DNA of 49,560 nucleotides from Methylococcales bacterium (GTDB lineage Bacteria; Pseudomonadota; Gammaproteobacteria; Methylococcales; Methylomonadaceae). A program made the position numbers and the translations under genes. How positions within the stretch are numbered: the first letter of the stretch is position 1; each line of letters begins with the position of its first letter. Under the pieces are notes generated by a model. The model saw nothing but the letters and a program-made list of their open reading frames with translations, was not told the DNA's origin and did no database searches. Of this stretch, positions 27,296 through 36,340 are shown piece after piece. The stretch spans positions 1 through 49,560 of the forward strand of contig JASMBU010000011.1 of assembly GCA_030753675.1 (NCBI GenBank), in the 5' to 3' direction.

Positions 27296-28363
27296 TTAAA
27301 CCGAGTTGCTTAAATCGGTTCTTCGTACTGCGGGATTTTCTATAATAAAATCAGCCCCGTAGGCGGTGGCAGGAGTTTGGAAACCGCTTTCGATATTCCC
27401 TGCCAGCACTTTTTTTATTATTTGGATTGCAATGTCTGCGGTCCAGAGGCTGCCGGCTTCTGGGCCTTTTAATTGAGCCCTAAAATGCTCTCCTTGTTGG
27501 TTTTTAACTTCACCCCAAACGGTGGTTTGTGTTTTCTGACAATCTTCTAATGTTGGCGGCGGCATTACCAACAATTTTTTCGCTAACTGCCGGATCGGTG
27601 CGAATTGAAACAGGGGGCTGGCGTAATGGCTTAAACGAACTAATTGTTGTTGGCGCAAGGGGAGAGATAAGTAATTTTCAATGGTTGGTATTTGAGTGCT
27701 GTGAAAGGCTGTTACGGCATCACCCCAAGTGATTCTCAAACAGGGTTTTGGCCCGGACCCTAAATCAATTGTTTTTTGTTTAAAGCGGCGTTGGGGTTCA
27801 AGGAGTTGCCCCTGATAACGGATGCGGTCACCGTAGTTTAATAATTCAATAGCTGTGCGTTGGGTGCCGGGCGGCAGTGTTGCCGGGCCTTGGCTTTCAA
27901 AAGCTGATGTTAAATGGGTCGGTTGCCCGATCTTAGTGCTTAAATAAAGCGCTAAGCAATCGGTTGCGGCGACATCAAAACCGGCACCGGGGAGTAGCAT
28001 CACCTTGTTATTTTTAGCCGCTGTGTCATACCTCAGTAGGGTTTCAAAAACCGATAATTCACCGGTAATATCAAGATAATGTGTTTGCGTGTTCAGGCAC
28101 GCTGTGACCAGTGGCTGTGCGGTCGATTGAAAAGGCCCTGCGCAATTAAAAACAAAGGTGGTTTGTTTAAGGCTTTGTTCAAGCCGATAGGGGTTGTCTA
28201 GCGGCACCACCGTTACGTTAAGATTAAGTGCCTCTCCAAGGGCGGTGAGTGCGGCTTTATTCCTACCAGCCAAAAGTGGCTTTAAGCCGTGTTGTACGGC
28301 AAGATGCGCGATTTGTGCGCCTAAGTAACCGTTAGCACCGTAGAGAAGAAAAGAGGAGGGCAT
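27296..28363 (-). CDS. saccharopine-dehydrogenase-like NAD(P)-binding oxidoreductase
   Basis: A 355-residue cytoplasmic protein. A Rossmann domain opens with LLYGANGYLGAQIAHLAVQHG (GxxGYxG nucleotide loop), followed by LLAGRNKAAL and FVFNCAGPFQSTAQPLVTAC. The fold matches the saccharopine dehydrogenase / trans-acting enoyl reductase family; true lysine-pathway saccharopine dehydrogenase is not implied. The second half holds the substrate domain. Substrate is unknown. It converges with icd (132 bp between stops) and is divergent from the TPR lipoprotein gene. A degenerate copy of its 3' half lies on the other side of icd. Confidence 0.82.
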   Translation of the reverse strand: MPSSFLLYGANGYLGAQIAHLAVQHGLKPLLAGRNKAALTALGEALNLNVTVVPLDNPYRLEQSLKQTTFVFNCAGPFQSTAQPLVTACLNTQTHYLDITGELSVFETLLRYDTAAKNNKVMLLPGAGFDVAATDCLALYLSTKIGQPTHLTSAFESQGPATLPPGTQRTAIELLNYGDRIRYQGQLLEPQRRFKQKTIDLGSGPKPCLRITWGDAVTAFHSTQIPTIENYLSLPLRQQQLVRLSHYASPLFQFAPIRQLAKKLLVMPPPTLEDCQKTQTTVWGEVKNQQGEHFRAQLKGPEAGSLWTADIAIQIIKKVLAGNIESGFQTPATAYGADFIIENPAVRRTDLSNSV

Positions 28364-28475
28364 GAATTTTGTGCGTTAGTATTTAACAGGATATGTTCAT
28401 CGTCGTACCATACCTTAAATTCAACTAAACAGGGCTTAATGAGATCTTTAGATGAGCGTTTATAGGTAAAATAGA

Positions 28476-28487
28476 TCACTATAGTGA
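28476..28487. promoter_or_regulatory. perfect 12-bp palindrome, operator-like
   Basis: TCACTATAGTGA is a perfect dyad in the divergent gap between the saccharopine-dehydrogenase-like gene and the TPR lipoprotein gene, about 90 bases before the latter. A near-copy, TCACTAAAGTGA, lies at 32504-32515. The bound protein is unknown. Confidence 0.35.
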
Positions 28488-28575
28488 CGTTTTCTCTCTG
28501 AGGTTAACACCGTAAAAAGGTCATATAAACTAACGTTTCACTGTACACTACGTTGGTTCATTCTTTTTAGGTGCT

Positions 28576-29178
28576 ATGCTATTGGTTATGACAGCATTAT
28601 TAAAATATTCCTCAAGGGTTAGTTACCGAGTCTTAAACCTCGTTTTATTATTGTCTTTAAGTGGGTGCGATGTTTTGTATAAAAACCAATCACCTGCACC
28701 GGTGTCAGGGTCATTAGGCGGTCGTGGTTTAGGTACGGTATCTGAAACGTATAACGAACCTGAAAAGAAACGGTCTTTTTTTTGGTCGCGTAAAGAGGGT
28801 GTCGATGTCGATAGCAGTCAGAATGCTCTTGTGGGTCATTCATTAACCTTTAAAGAGGCCTCGGCACCGGTAGTTGCACTCATTAGCGAAGCACAGCGAA
28901 ATATTAATCTCGGGTCTTTAGATATTGCAGCAGCCACAGTTGAAAGAGCTATACGGCTCGAACCCAGAAACGCTCATGTCATGATCAAATTGGCAGAAAT
29001 CAGAATTAAACAAGGAAAAACCGTTATGGCTGAACAGTTGGCAGAGAAAACACTGTCGTTGTCGCAAGGTAAAAATGCCTTAAAGAAGCGTTGTTGGTTG
29101 CTTATTGCCAAAGCTCGGCACTTACAAGGGAACCAACAAGGCGCTGCGGAAGCAGAACAACGCGCTCGCCAGTATTAA
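28576..29178 (+). CDS. TPR-containing lipoprotein
   Basis: A 200-residue protein. An N-terminal signal ends in the lipobox LLSLSGC, so cysteine 30 should be lipidated and the protein anchored to a membrane facing the periplasm. A low-complexity, proline/glycine-rich linker follows. The C-terminal half has tetratricopeptide-type helices (LGSLDIAAATVERAIRLEPR, then NAHVMIKLAEIRIKQGKTVM and the AEQLAEKTL helix). TPR proteins mediate protein contacts; no partner is evident. AGGTG lies before the ATG. It is upstream of prmB by 129 bp on the same strand. Confidence 0.82.
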   Translation: MLLVMTALLKYSSRVSYRVLNLVLLLSLSGCDVLYKNQSPAPVSGSLGGRGLGTVSETYNEPEKKRSFFWSRKEGVDVDSSQNALVGHSLTFKEASAPVVALISEAQRNINLGSLDIAAATVERAIRLEPRNAHVMIKLAEIRIKQGKTVMAEQLAEKTLSLSQGKNALKKRCWLLIAKARHLQGNQQGAAEAEQRARQY

Positions 29179-29307
29179 CATCAGTGCTCATTTGAGTTCC
29201 AAATGGAGTTAAAAGCGTCTCGGCAAACACAATTTTATGCGTTGTCGGGGCTGTTTTAGTTTAAAATTAGTCGCTATTTACCCTCTCACCGTTATGAAAG
29301 GCTCGTT

Positions 29308-30237
29308 ATGACATTCAATTCTGAGGAAGTTACTTCGGAATTAACCACAATTCTGGATTATATTCGCTTTACTACCAGCCAGTTTAATCAGGCTGACTTG
29401 TTTTTTGGGCACGGTACAGAGAGTGCGCACGATGAATCGGTGGCCTTGGTCTTGCATACCCTCCATCAACCTTATGACTTGTCAAAAGAATACTTGTCAG
29501 CGGTATTGACGGTGCGTGAGCGCCAAACTGTGGTCGAGAAAATGCAACAACGAATCACAACGCGAAAGCCGTTAGCGTATTTGACACATGAGGCGATATT
29601 TGCGGGCTTGTCTTTTTTTGTTGATGAGCGTGTTTTAATACCGCGTTCACCTATTGCAGAGCTTATTGAACAACAGTTTATGCCTTGGGTTGAAGCCGAG
29701 CATGTCGGTCGTATTTTAGACCTGTGTACGGGAAGTGGTTGTATTGCATTGGCGTGTGCGCATGCTTTTCCAGAAGCTCAGGTCGATGCTATTGACTTGT
29801 CGCCGGATGCTTTAGCGGTTGCTGAAATTAATATAGAACGCCACGGTCTTCAAGACCGTGTTGTTGCCATTGAGTCTGATTTGTTTTTAGCAGTTGATCA
29901 ACGATATGATCTGATCGTCAGTAACCCACCTTACGTTAACCAAGAAGAATTATGCGGCTTGCCACAAGAGTATCATGCTGAACCGGCAATGGGCTTTGAT
30001 GGCGGTGTATCAGGGTTAGATATTGTTATACGAATGTTAGCAGAAGCCGAAAATTTTCTAACTTCTCAGGGCGTTTTAGTGGTGGAAGTGGGGAGTAGTG
30101 CAGAGCCGTTACAAGAAGCTTTTCCCAACGTGCCTTTTTACTGGTTAGAATTTGAGCGTGGTGGTGATGGGGTATTTTTATTAACCGCTGAGCAAGTGAG
30201 CCAATTTACCGATTTATTTAAAACAGCATTAAAATAA
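29308..30237 (+). CDS. prmB: ribosomal protein L3 N5-glutamine methyltransferase
   Basis: A 309-residue SAM-dependent methyltransferase that modifies a glutamine of ribosomal protein L3 during 50S assembly. PrmB-type features distinguish it from PrmC: an N-terminal helical domain with [20 protein letters not shown] and [20 protein letters not shown], then [15 protein letters not shown]. The catalytic domain has [14 protein letters not shown] (SAM binding) and the glutamine-binding VSNPPYVN. It lies 10 bases before aroC, an arrangement common in gammaproteobacteria, so the two are cotranscribed. Confidence 0.95.
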   Translation: MTFNSEEVTSELTTILDYIRFTTSQFNQADLFFGHGTESAHDESVALVLHTLHQPYDLSKEYLSAVLTVRERQTVVEKMQQRITTRKPLAYLTHEAIFAGLSFFVDERVLIPRSPIAELIEQQFMPWVEAEHVGRILDLCTGSGCIALACAHAFPEAQVDAIDLSPDALAVAEINIERHGLQDRVVAIESDLFLAVDQRYDLIVSNPPYVNQEELCGLPQEYHAEPAMGFDGGVSGLDIVIRMLAEAENFLTSQGVLVVEVGSSAEPLQEAFPNVPFYWLEFERGGDGVFLLTAEQVSQFTDLFKTALK

Positions 30238-30247
30238 CGAGCCGATT

Positions 30248-31336
30248 ATGTCAGGAAATTCGATAGGAAAATTATTTACAGTGACCACCTTTGGGGAAAG
30301 CCATGGCTTAGCCCTGGGCGGTACGGTCGATGGGTGTCCGCCCAATTTAGCCTTAACTGAGGCAGATTTACAGTTTGATTTAGACCGGCGTAAACCCGGT
30401 AAATCACGGCATACCACACAACGACGTGAACCGGATCAGGTGAAGATTTTATCTGGTGTTTTTGAGGGTAAAACTACCGGTACACCGATTGGTTTAATTA
30501 TTGAAAATACCGATCAACGCTCTAAAGATTATTCTAAAATTGCTGACCGTTTTCGCCCAGGGCACGCCGACTACAGTTATCAACATAAATATGGTTTTAG
30601 AGATTATCGCGGCGGCGGCCGTTCGTCAGCACGGGAAACAGCTATCCGTGTGGCTGCAGGGGCTATTGCCAAAAAATTCCTTAAAGAACAATTGGGTATC
30701 GAAGTAAAAGGCTATTTGGCGCAATTGGGGCCGATTAAAATCAGCCCAGTGGATTGGAGTATTGTCGACGATAACCCTTTTTTTTGCCCTGACCCTGATA
30801 AGGTTGAGGAAATTGAAACCTATATGGATGCACTACGAAAAAAGGGCGATTCTATCGGTGCGAGAGTTAATGTGATTGCAACTTATATTCCTCCAGGATT
30901 GGGTGAGCCAATTTTTGATCGATTGGATGCAGAATTGGCTCATGCCTTAATGAGTATTAATGCGGTTAAAGGCGTTGAGATTGGTGGCGGTTTTGATTGT
31001 GTTGAGAGTTTAGGCACTGAATTTCGAGACGAAATAACACCGGAAGGTTTTTTAAGTAATCATGCTGGTGGTATTTTAGGGGGTATTTCAACCGGGCAGG
31101 ATATTGTGGCCAGTATTGCGCTTAAACCAACCTCAAGTTTGCATTTACCGGGGCGTAGTATCAATACCGCAGGTGAAGCGGTGGAAGTGATCACTACGGG
31201 CCGTCACGACCCTTGTGTGGGGATCAGAGCCACTCCTATCGCTGAAGCGATGATGGCGATTACCTTGATGGATCATTTTCTGAGACACCGGGCGCAAAAT
31301 GCCCAAGTCGATTCAGAATTGCCGGTTTTACGTTAG
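30248..31336 (+). CDS. aroC: chorismate synthase
   Basis: A 362-residue enzyme converting 5-enolpyruvylshikimate-3-phosphate to chorismate with reduced FMN, the last step of the shikimate pathway. All three signatures are present: [38 protein letters not shown] with [12 protein letters not shown], and [16 protein letters not shown]. Length fits the bacterial family. It sits in a tight cluster: 10 bases after prmB and 3 bases before the MFS gene. Confidence 0.98.
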   Translation: MSGNSIGKLFTVTTFGESHGLALGGTVDGCPPNLALTEADLQFDLDRRKPGKSRHTTQRREPDQVKILSGVFEGKTTGTPIGLIIENTDQRSKDYSKIADRFRPGHADYSYQHKYGFRDYRGGGRSSARETAIRVAAGAIAKKFLKEQLGIEVKGYLAQLGPIKISPVDWSIVDDNPFFCPDPDKVEEIETYMDALRKKGDSIGARVNVIATYIPPGLGEPIFDRLDAELAHALMSINAVKGVEIGGGFDCVESLGTEFRDEITPEGFLSNHAGGILGGISTGQDIVASIALKPTSSLHLPGRSINTAGEAVEVITTGRHDPCVGIRATPIAEAMMAITLMDHFLRHRAQNAQVDSELPVLR

Positions 31337-31339
31337 TCG

Positions 31340-32515
31340 ATGGCCCCCAGTTTTCCTTATTGGCGGCTGTCGGGGTTTTATTTCTTTTATTTTGCCTCAT
31401 TAGGCAGCCTATTACCTTTTTGGAGCCTTTATCTGGATTTTTCAGGCTTTGATGCGGTTGCTATTGGTCAATTGACCGCTCTGTTGGTCGGGACAAAAGT
31501 TATTGCCCCTAATCTTTGTGGTTGGCTGGCCGATCATACCGGTAAAAGTATGAGCATTATTCGCTGGGCCTCATTTTTAGCAGCGGTTATTTTTAGCGGC
31601 TTTTTATTCGATCCGCTTTATTTTGGATTCGCCATTTTAACGTTGGGTTTTAGTTTTTTTTGGAACGCGGTGTTACCGCAGTTTGAGGCCGTTACTTTAT
31701 TTCATTTATCCTCTGATTCACATCGCTATAGCCAGATTCGGTTGTGGGGGTCAGTGGGCTTTATTGTCACGGTTCTGGCAATGGGGTATTGCTTAGAACT
31801 GGTTACTTTAGCGGTATTGCCGGTAATCGTTTTAGGGTTGTTAGTCGCTATCTGGGTGATTGCCGCTATGACGCCTGAAGTGAGTCTTTCAACGGATGAC
31901 AAAACCACAGTTCGACTCAGGCCTATCTTAAAACAACCGGAAGTCTTAGCCTTCTTGATGGTGTGCTTATTACTGCAAGCCGGTCATGGGCCGTATTATG
32001 TTTTTTATTCGATCTATTTGGCAGAGCATCAGTATTCGACAACCCTCACCGGCATGTTATGGGCTTTGGGGGTCTTTGCTGAAATTATCTTATTTATTTT
32101 TATGCGGCAAATACTTCAAAAGGTATCTTTACGGCATATCTTACTGACAAGTCTTGCCTTGGCGGCCATTCGGTGGTTGATGATCGGCTGGGGTGTAACT
32201 CAGTTGCCGGTTTTAATCGCCGCACAAGTGTTACACGCGGCCACATTTGGTGCGACCCATGTGGTGGCAATTCATTTAGTGCATCGCTATTTTGGCGACC
32301 AACATTTAGGTAAAGGACAGGCGTTATACAGTAGTTTAGGCTTTGGATTAGGAGGTATGATTGGCAGTCTTTATAGTGGTTTTTATTGGGAGCAATATGG
32401 GGCCGAGGCCGTTTATTCGATAGCTGCCGTATTGTCATTGGTCGCTTTCTTTGTAGCCTATTTTTGGGTGGGTCGTAATACGAAAAGCCGAAGGGATTTA
32501 AATTCACTAAAGTGA
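31340..32515 (+). CDS. MFS transporter, HcaT/LacY-like
   Basis: A 391-residue protein with about 12 hydrophobic helices, of the MFS_1-like group that includes HcaT. It opens with YWRLSGFYFFYFASLGSLLP and WSLYLDFSGFD. It contains the loop motif GWLADHTGKS between helices 2 and 3, and RLWGSVGFIV. The second half has GMLWALGVFAEIILF and GKGQALYSSLGFGLGGMIGS. It sits three bases after aroC and is probably in the same operon. Substrate is not predictable; the aroC link does not prove an aromatic substrate. Confidence 0.88.
   Translation: MAPSFPYWRLSGFYFFYFASLGSLLPFWSLYLDFSGFDAVAIGQLTALLVGTKVIAPNLCGWLADHTGKSMSIIRWASFLAAVIFSGFLFDPLYFGFAILTLGFSFFWNAVLPQFEAVTLFHLSSDSHRYSQIRLWGSVGFIVTVLAMGYCLELVTLAVLPVIVLGLLVAIWVIAAMTPEVSLSTDDKTTVRLRPILKQPEVLAFLMVCLLLQAGHGPYYVFYSIYLAEHQYSTTLTGMLWALGVFAEIILFIFMRQILQKVSLRHILLTSLALAAIRWLMIGWGVTQLPVLIAAQVLHAATFGATHVVAIHLVHRYFGDQHLGKGQALYSSLGFGLGGMIGSLYSGFYWEQYGAEAVYSIAAVLSLVAFFVAYFWVGRNTKSRRDLNSLK
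32504..32515. promoter_or_regulatory. 12-bp dyad over the MFS stop codon
   Basis: TCACTAAAGTGA has perfect 5-bp arms around AA and differs at one base from the palindrome at 28476-28487. Placement at the end of one operon and ahead of the exbB region could be operator-like or coincidental. Confidence 0.25.
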
Positions 32516-32530
32516 TTCTTTATATTTTAT

Positions 32531-32735
32531 AGGAGAGGTGCTGCCATATTTATGATCACAGGTATGGCGAAATACAAGCCGTAATTATTTAAGTTTATTA
32601 GTTTACTGAAATGAATACGAAGCACCTTAAATGTTTGATGAACTAATGATTTGTTGAGTAGGCTGATTTTATAGCTTTATAATGTAAGACCTAAAAATTA
32701 GAAATATTAAACCTATTGTAGAGGTGCTTTTTTTG
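32531..32735 (+). promoter_or_regulatory. possible three-strand RNA switch before exbB
   Basis: Three related segments occur in one gap: AGAGGTGCT (32534-32542), AAGCACCT (32620-32627), and AGAGGTGCT again (32720-32728) running into seven T. The middle segment can pair with either flank; pairing with the third would form a long-range terminator-like stem. The first copy overlaps a purine-rich ribosome-site sequence ahead of a 10-codon ORF (32552-32584, MITGMAKYKP). This is the outline of an attenuator, but the loops are long and chance is not excluded. A competing reading is a plain promoter, TTGAGT-18-TATAAT (32654-32683), for exbB. Confidence 0.35.
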
Positions 32736-32836
32736 GGTGTTGGGTTTATAAAGAAAGTTATGTTGTTGTTTATGGCTTTTGATATCTTGTGAAAGAAGAA
32801 GTAATCTAAATGTATTTTTAACTTTTAGGGTGAACA

Positions 32837-33457
32837 ATGTTCGAATTCTTTGAAAAAGGCGGTTTGATGTTACTGCCGATTGTTTTATGTTCGATAGTCG
32901 CCTTGGGGATTATTGTTGAGCGTTTTTGGTCGCTTAAGCGAAACAAGATCTTACCCCCTGATTTAGTGCCTCAGGTGTGGAAGTTGTCGCGAGAAGAAAA
33001 GCTAGATGCTATGGCCATACGACATTTAAAAGTAGGCTCGCCTTTAGGGGCTATTTTGGCCGCAGGCTTATCCAATAGCCGTTTTGGTCGAGAGATCATG
33101 AAAGAAAGTATCGAAGAAGTCGGGCGTCAAGTTGCACATGATTTAGAACGTTATTTAACGACACTAGGAACAATCTCTGCCATTACACCGCTATTAGGAT
33201 TGTTAGGTACGGTTGTTGGGATGATTAAAGTATTTGCTGCCATTATGAGCCAGGGGGTCGGTGATCCTAGTGTTCTTGCGGGCGGTATTTCAGAAGCATT
33301 GATTACCACTGCAGCGGGTTTAGCTGTTGCTATTCCTAGTTTAATGTTTCACCGTTATTTTGAGGGGCGGGTCGATGATTTGGTGCTTAATATGGAAGAG
33401 GAGTCTTTAAAGCTCATTGAAATGATTCATGGTGAGCGTGAGGATTCATCACTATGA
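32837..33457 (+). CDS. exbB: ExbB/TolQ-type proton channel subunit
   Basis: A 206-residue inner-membrane protein of the MotA/TolQ/ExbB family with three predicted helices (about 12-32, 112-138, 152-175). Signatures: MLLPIVLCSIVALGIIVERF, LERYLTTLGTISAITPLLGL, LGTVVGMIKVFAAI, and GGISEALITTAAGLAVAIPS. With ExbD it forms a channel that uses the proton gradient to drive TonB-dependent uptake or related envelope work. Its stop overlaps the exbD start by four bases (ATGA). The order exbB-exbD-lpxK is common in gammaproteobacteria. AGGGTG precedes the ATG. Confidence 0.93.
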   Translation: MFEFFEKGGLMLLPIVLCSIVALGIIVERFWSLKRNKILPPDLVPQVWKLSREEKLDAMAIRHLKVGSPLGAILAAGLSNSRFGREIMKESIEEVGRQVAHDLERYLTTLGTISAITPLLGLLGTVVGMIKVFAAIMSQGVGDPSVLAGGISEALITTAAGLAVAIPSLMFHRYFEGRVDDLVLNMEEESLKLIEMIHGEREDSSL

Positions 33458-33867
33458 ATTTTCGCCATAGGAAGAAAAGAAATCTGGAGATTTCTATTAC
33501 GCCTATGATTGATGTGGTGTTTTTATTACTTATCTTTTTTATGGTCACCACAACATTTAATAAAAATACCGCCTTGCAAATCACCTTGCCAGAGTCGGGT
33601 TCCAAAGAACTAGCCGCACGAAAGTTATTGGTTTTGTCGATTGATTCAAAGAGTCAATACTACCTTAATGAACAGTCCTTAGCGGATAATAAACTGTCAA
33701 CTTTAACTCGCTCGTTAGCATCAGTTTTTAAGGATAAAGAGCAAGCGCTTGTTATTAATGCCGATGCTTTAGCACCTTATCAGGCTGTGGTTAATGCGCT
33801 TGATATTGCTGGGCGTGTAGGTTTTGTACAAATTACATTTGCGACCCAGCAAGCGACTGAAAAATAG
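33454..33867 (+). CDS. exbD: ExbD/TolR-type channel subunit
   Basis: A 137-residue protein with a basic N-terminus (NFRHRKKRNLEISI), one membrane helix (TPMIDVVFLLLIFFMVTTTF) carrying the essential aspartate, and a small periplasmic domain. It is the partner of ExbB; the aspartate in PMIDV is the proton-translocating residue in this family. It is translationally coupled to exbB by a four-base overlap, and its stop shares one base with the GTG of lpxK. TonB is not in the window, so the energised receptor system is unknown. Confidence 0.93.
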   Translation: MNFRHRKKRNLEISITPMIDVVFLLLIFFMVTTTFNKNTALQITLPESGSKELAARKLLVLSIDSKSQYYLNEQSLADNKLSTLTRSLASVFKDKEQALVINADALAPYQAVVNALDIAGRVGFVQITFATQQATEK

Positions 33868-34865
33868 TGATTAAGACTCGTTTTATACAATGGCTGGAAA
33901 CACGATGGTATGAAGAGAGTGTCATTTTTTGGTTGGTTCCTTTAGGGTTTATTTATCAACGTATTATTAAAATTCGGCAATTACTCTATCAGCACCAGTT
34001 CTTGAAAACTGAGGTGTTACCCGTTCCGGTTATTGTGGTCGGTAATATTACCGTGGGGGGTACGGGGAAAACACCACTTATTATTTGGATGGTGCAGTTT
34101 CTTCAGCAACGCGGTTTTAATCCTGGGGTCATTAGCCGTGGTTACGGTGGACAGGCAAAAACATGGCCGCAGGTCGTAACCGCTTACAGCGATTGTGAAA
34201 TGGTGGGTGATGAACCTGTTGTTATTGCACGGCAAGTGAGTTGCCCTATAGCGGTGGGTCCTTCTCGGGTTGAAGACGCACAGCTTTTAATCACTGATTT
34301 TCATTGTGATATTATTTTGTCTGATGATGGGTTGCAGCATTATCGTTTAGGGCGAACCATTGAAATTGCGATAATTGATGGTGGGCGAGGGTTGGGCAAT
34401 GGTTTTTGTTTGCCGGCAGGGCCTCTTCGGGAGCCACGTTGTCGTTTAGATCAGGTTGATGCTGTTATTATTAATGGTTCGGCTTCGCATGAGAGTCATA
34501 CCATGCAATTGGTGGGAGGTAATGCCATTAACTTACTCACAGGTGAAAAGAAGCCGTTAAAAGAATTCAGCGGTATACGTTTTCACTTGGTGGCAGGGAT
34601 TGGTCATCCACAACGTTTTTTTAATACGTTGGCGAAGTACAGTATTGAGGGAGAACAACATGCTTTCCCAGACCATCATTCTTTTCAAGTAGAAGACTTA
34701 AATTTCACTGACCAACGTCCGGTGTTGATGACAGAAAAAGATGCGGTGAAGTGCAATGCTTTTGCCCACAAATCAATGTGGTATATGCCGGTTGTGGCGA
34801 AGCCTAGTGAATCTTTTATTAGCGTATTTCAAACTTTAATTTCTAAAAAAACTCATAACTCTTGA
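33867..34865 (+). CDS. lpxK: tetraacyldisaccharide 4'-kinase
   Basis: A 332-residue enzyme that phosphorylates the 4' position of the lipid A disaccharide, at the inner face of the inner membrane. Signatures: an N-terminal hydrophobic anchor ([20 protein letters not shown]), the Walker-type loop [49 protein letters not shown]-like text ([14 protein letters not shown]), LPAGPLREP, and FPDHHSF. The GTG start overlaps the exbD stop by one base, so the exbB-exbD-lpxK operon is tightly coupled. Confidence 0.96.
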   Translation: MIKTRFIQWLETRWYEESVIFWLVPLGFIYQRIIKIRQLLYQHQFLKTEVLPVPVIVVGNITVGGTGKTPLIIWMVQFLQQRGFNPGVISRGYGGQAKTWPQVVTAYSDCEMVGDEPVVIARQVSCPIAVGPSRVEDAQLLITDFHCDIILSDDGLQHYRLGRTIEIAIIDGGRGLGNGFCLPAGPLREPRCRLDQVDAVIINGSASHESHTMQLVGGNAINLLTGEKKPLKEFSGIRFHLVAGIGHPQRFFNTLAKYSIEGEQHAFPDHHSFQVEDLNFTDQRPVLMTEKDAVKCNAFAHKSMWYMPVVAKPSESFISVFQTLISKKTHNS

Positions 34866-34905
34866 GTCTTGTTGTATTGCTTTGCGCTTATTTGTAAAAG
34901 TAGCT

Positions 34906-35244
34906 AGACAATTATTATTGCATTATGCGTGGCCGGGTAATGTCAGTGAATTACAGAATGTGATTAGAAATTTGGTAGTTTTAAATATTGGCGAGGAAGT
35001 CACCGAGGCGATGTTACCCAAAGCACTGCAAGGGTAACATAATTCCTTTAATTCTTCTGGCGTCGAAGTGCAATTAGTAAATCACATAGCTGAACTAAGC
35101 TCGCCTTCGGGTGTGATTCCGTTATGGTTAGTTGAAAAGAAAGCCATTGAAGCGGTCACTGTGTTTTGTGACGGCAATATTCCTAAGGCGGCGGCGCTTC
35201 TTGATGTGAGTCTTTCAACAATTTACCGAAAAAAACAAATTTAG
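34906..35244 (+). pseudogene. sigma-54-dependent regulator remnant (C-terminal end)
   Basis: One frame, interrupted by a TAA at 35035, encodes the end of an NtrC-family activator. Before the stop: [20 protein letters not shown], matching the conserved WPGNVRELxN region of the AAA+ domain, and then [10 protein letters not shown]. After it: AIEAVTVFCDGNIPKAAALL and DVSLSTIYRKKQI, a Fis-type helix-turn-helix. The receiver domain and most of the ATPase (GAFTGA, Walker motifs) are missing, and no start codon fits. It is inserted between lpxK and the Trm112 gene, interrupting a common gene order. Confidence 0.88.
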
Positions 35245-35332
35245 TATGAACTGACGGAGGCTCATAGTAAGTAGCCGTGTCAGCAGGAGTCTACTGATGA
35301 CAAGACGTACTAATATTTTGTCTTAAATAGCG

Positions 35333-35338
35333 TATAAT
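35333..35338 (+). promoter_or_regulatory. -10 element before the Trm112-kdsB pair
   Basis: A perfect TATAAT 27 bases before the ATG at 35365. No good -35 at standard spacing is visible. It would let Trm112-kdsB be transcribed separately from exbB-exbD-lpxK, useful given the dead regulator gene between them. Confidence 0.4.
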
Positions 35339-35364
35339 TTATTCCTTTTTCTTAAGGAAGGAAT

Positions 35365-35553
35365 ATGGACAGTAAATTACTTGAGATATTGGCCTGCCCG
35401 TTGTGTAAAAGTTCTTTGCGTTATAATAAGGAAGCACAAGAATTAATTTGTAAAGCGGATCGTTTAGCTTTTCCTATTCAGGATGGTATTCCAGTGATGT
35501 TGGAAGATTCAGCCAGAACTATTTCAGATGAAGAGTATCAGGCGTTGTCCTGA
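35365..35553 (+). CDS. Trm112/YcaR family small protein
   Basis: A 62-residue protein of the UPF0434/Trm112 family: [20 protein letters not shown], then [19 protein letters not shown]. The CPLC pair and a later cysteine suggest a zinc-binding-type fold. Eukaryotic and archaeal Trm112 activates methyltransferases; the bacterial role is unclear. It is conserved next to kdsB in gammaproteobacteria, as here, with kdsB starting seven bases after its stop. AAGGAAGGA gives a strong ribosome site. Confidence 0.92.
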   Translation: MDSKLLEILACPLCKSSLRYNKEAQELICKADRLAFPIQDGIPVMLEDSARTISDEEYQALS

Positions 35554-35560
35554 TTTTTTT

Positions 35561-36340
35561 ATGGGCATAAAGTTTAAGGTTGTTATTCCGGCGCGGTATG
35601 GGTCTACGCGATTACCAGGTAAACCGCTGCAGCTTCTTGCGGGAAAGCCAATGATCAGTTATGTTTGCGAGCAAGCTTTAAAAGCTAAGGCCGAAGAAGT
35701 CGTGGTTGCAACGGATGATCAGCGAATCATCGACCGTGTGGCGCAAAGGGGTGTTGATGTCATGATGACCCGAGAAGATCATAATAGCGGCACTGAAAGG
35801 CTGTTTGAAGTTGCAGAATCTTATGGTTGGAGTGATGAGACTATTGTTGTCAATCTTCAAGGCGATGAGCCTTTGATTCCACCGGATTATATTCGTTTGG
35901 TGGCGGAGCAATTGGCATCTCAAACCAGGGCGAGTGTTGCCACGTTAGCCGCACCTGTAACCCATGTAGAAGAGTTATTTAATCCCAATGCAGTTAAAGT
36001 GGTCCTTAATAAAGGAGGCTACGCCCTTTATTTTAGTCGTGCCCCAATTCCTTGGGATCGAGATAAATTCCCTAATCACCACGATAATGAGTTATTACCC
36101 GAATCATCTTTTAGGCATATTGGTCTTTATGCGTATTCGGTTGGTTTTTTGAGGCGTTATATGGCGTGGGATAGCTCACCACTTGAAGGCATCGAAAATT
36201 TGGAACAGTTACGTATTCTATGGCAAGGCGAGGCAATTAAGGTAGGCGCGGTTGCGCAAATGCCCGATGCTGGTATTGATACCTTGGAAGACTTACAGCG
36301 CGTTGAACAACTGTTATTACACGGTGGTTTGAAACCGTAA
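35561..36340 (+). CDS. kdsB: 3-deoxy-manno-octulosonate cytidylyltransferase
   Basis: A 259-residue enzyme that activates KDO with CTP to CMP-KDO for lipopolysaccharide inner-core synthesis. Signatures: FKVVIPARYGSTRLPGKPLQ, EVVVATDDQRI, HNSGTERLFEV, VVNLQGDEPLIPP, YFSRAPIPWDRD, HIGLYAYSVGFL, and LEGIENLEQLRILW. The ATG at 35561 places the nucleotide-binding loop at the usual position; an in-frame ATG at 35528 inside the Trm112 gene would add 11 unrelated residues. The product is used by WaaA, encoded near the right end of the window. Confidence 0.97.
   Translation: MGIKFKVVIPARYGSTRLPGKPLQLLAGKPMISYVCEQALKAKAEEVVVATDDQRIIDRVAQRGVDVMMTREDHNSGTERLFEVAESYGWSDETIVVNLQGDEPLIPPDYIRLVAEQLASQTRASVATLAAPVTHVEELFNPNAVKVVLNKGGYALYFSRAPIPWDRDKFPNHHDNELLPESSFRHIGLYAYSVGFLRRYMAWDSSPLEGIENLEQLRILWQGEAIKVGAVAQMPDAGIDTLEDLQRVEQLLLHGGLKP

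Noticed and set aside
32100-32507. 135-codon minus-strand frame within the MFS gene
   Set aside because: Antisense shadow; the plus strand encodes clear transmembrane helices there.
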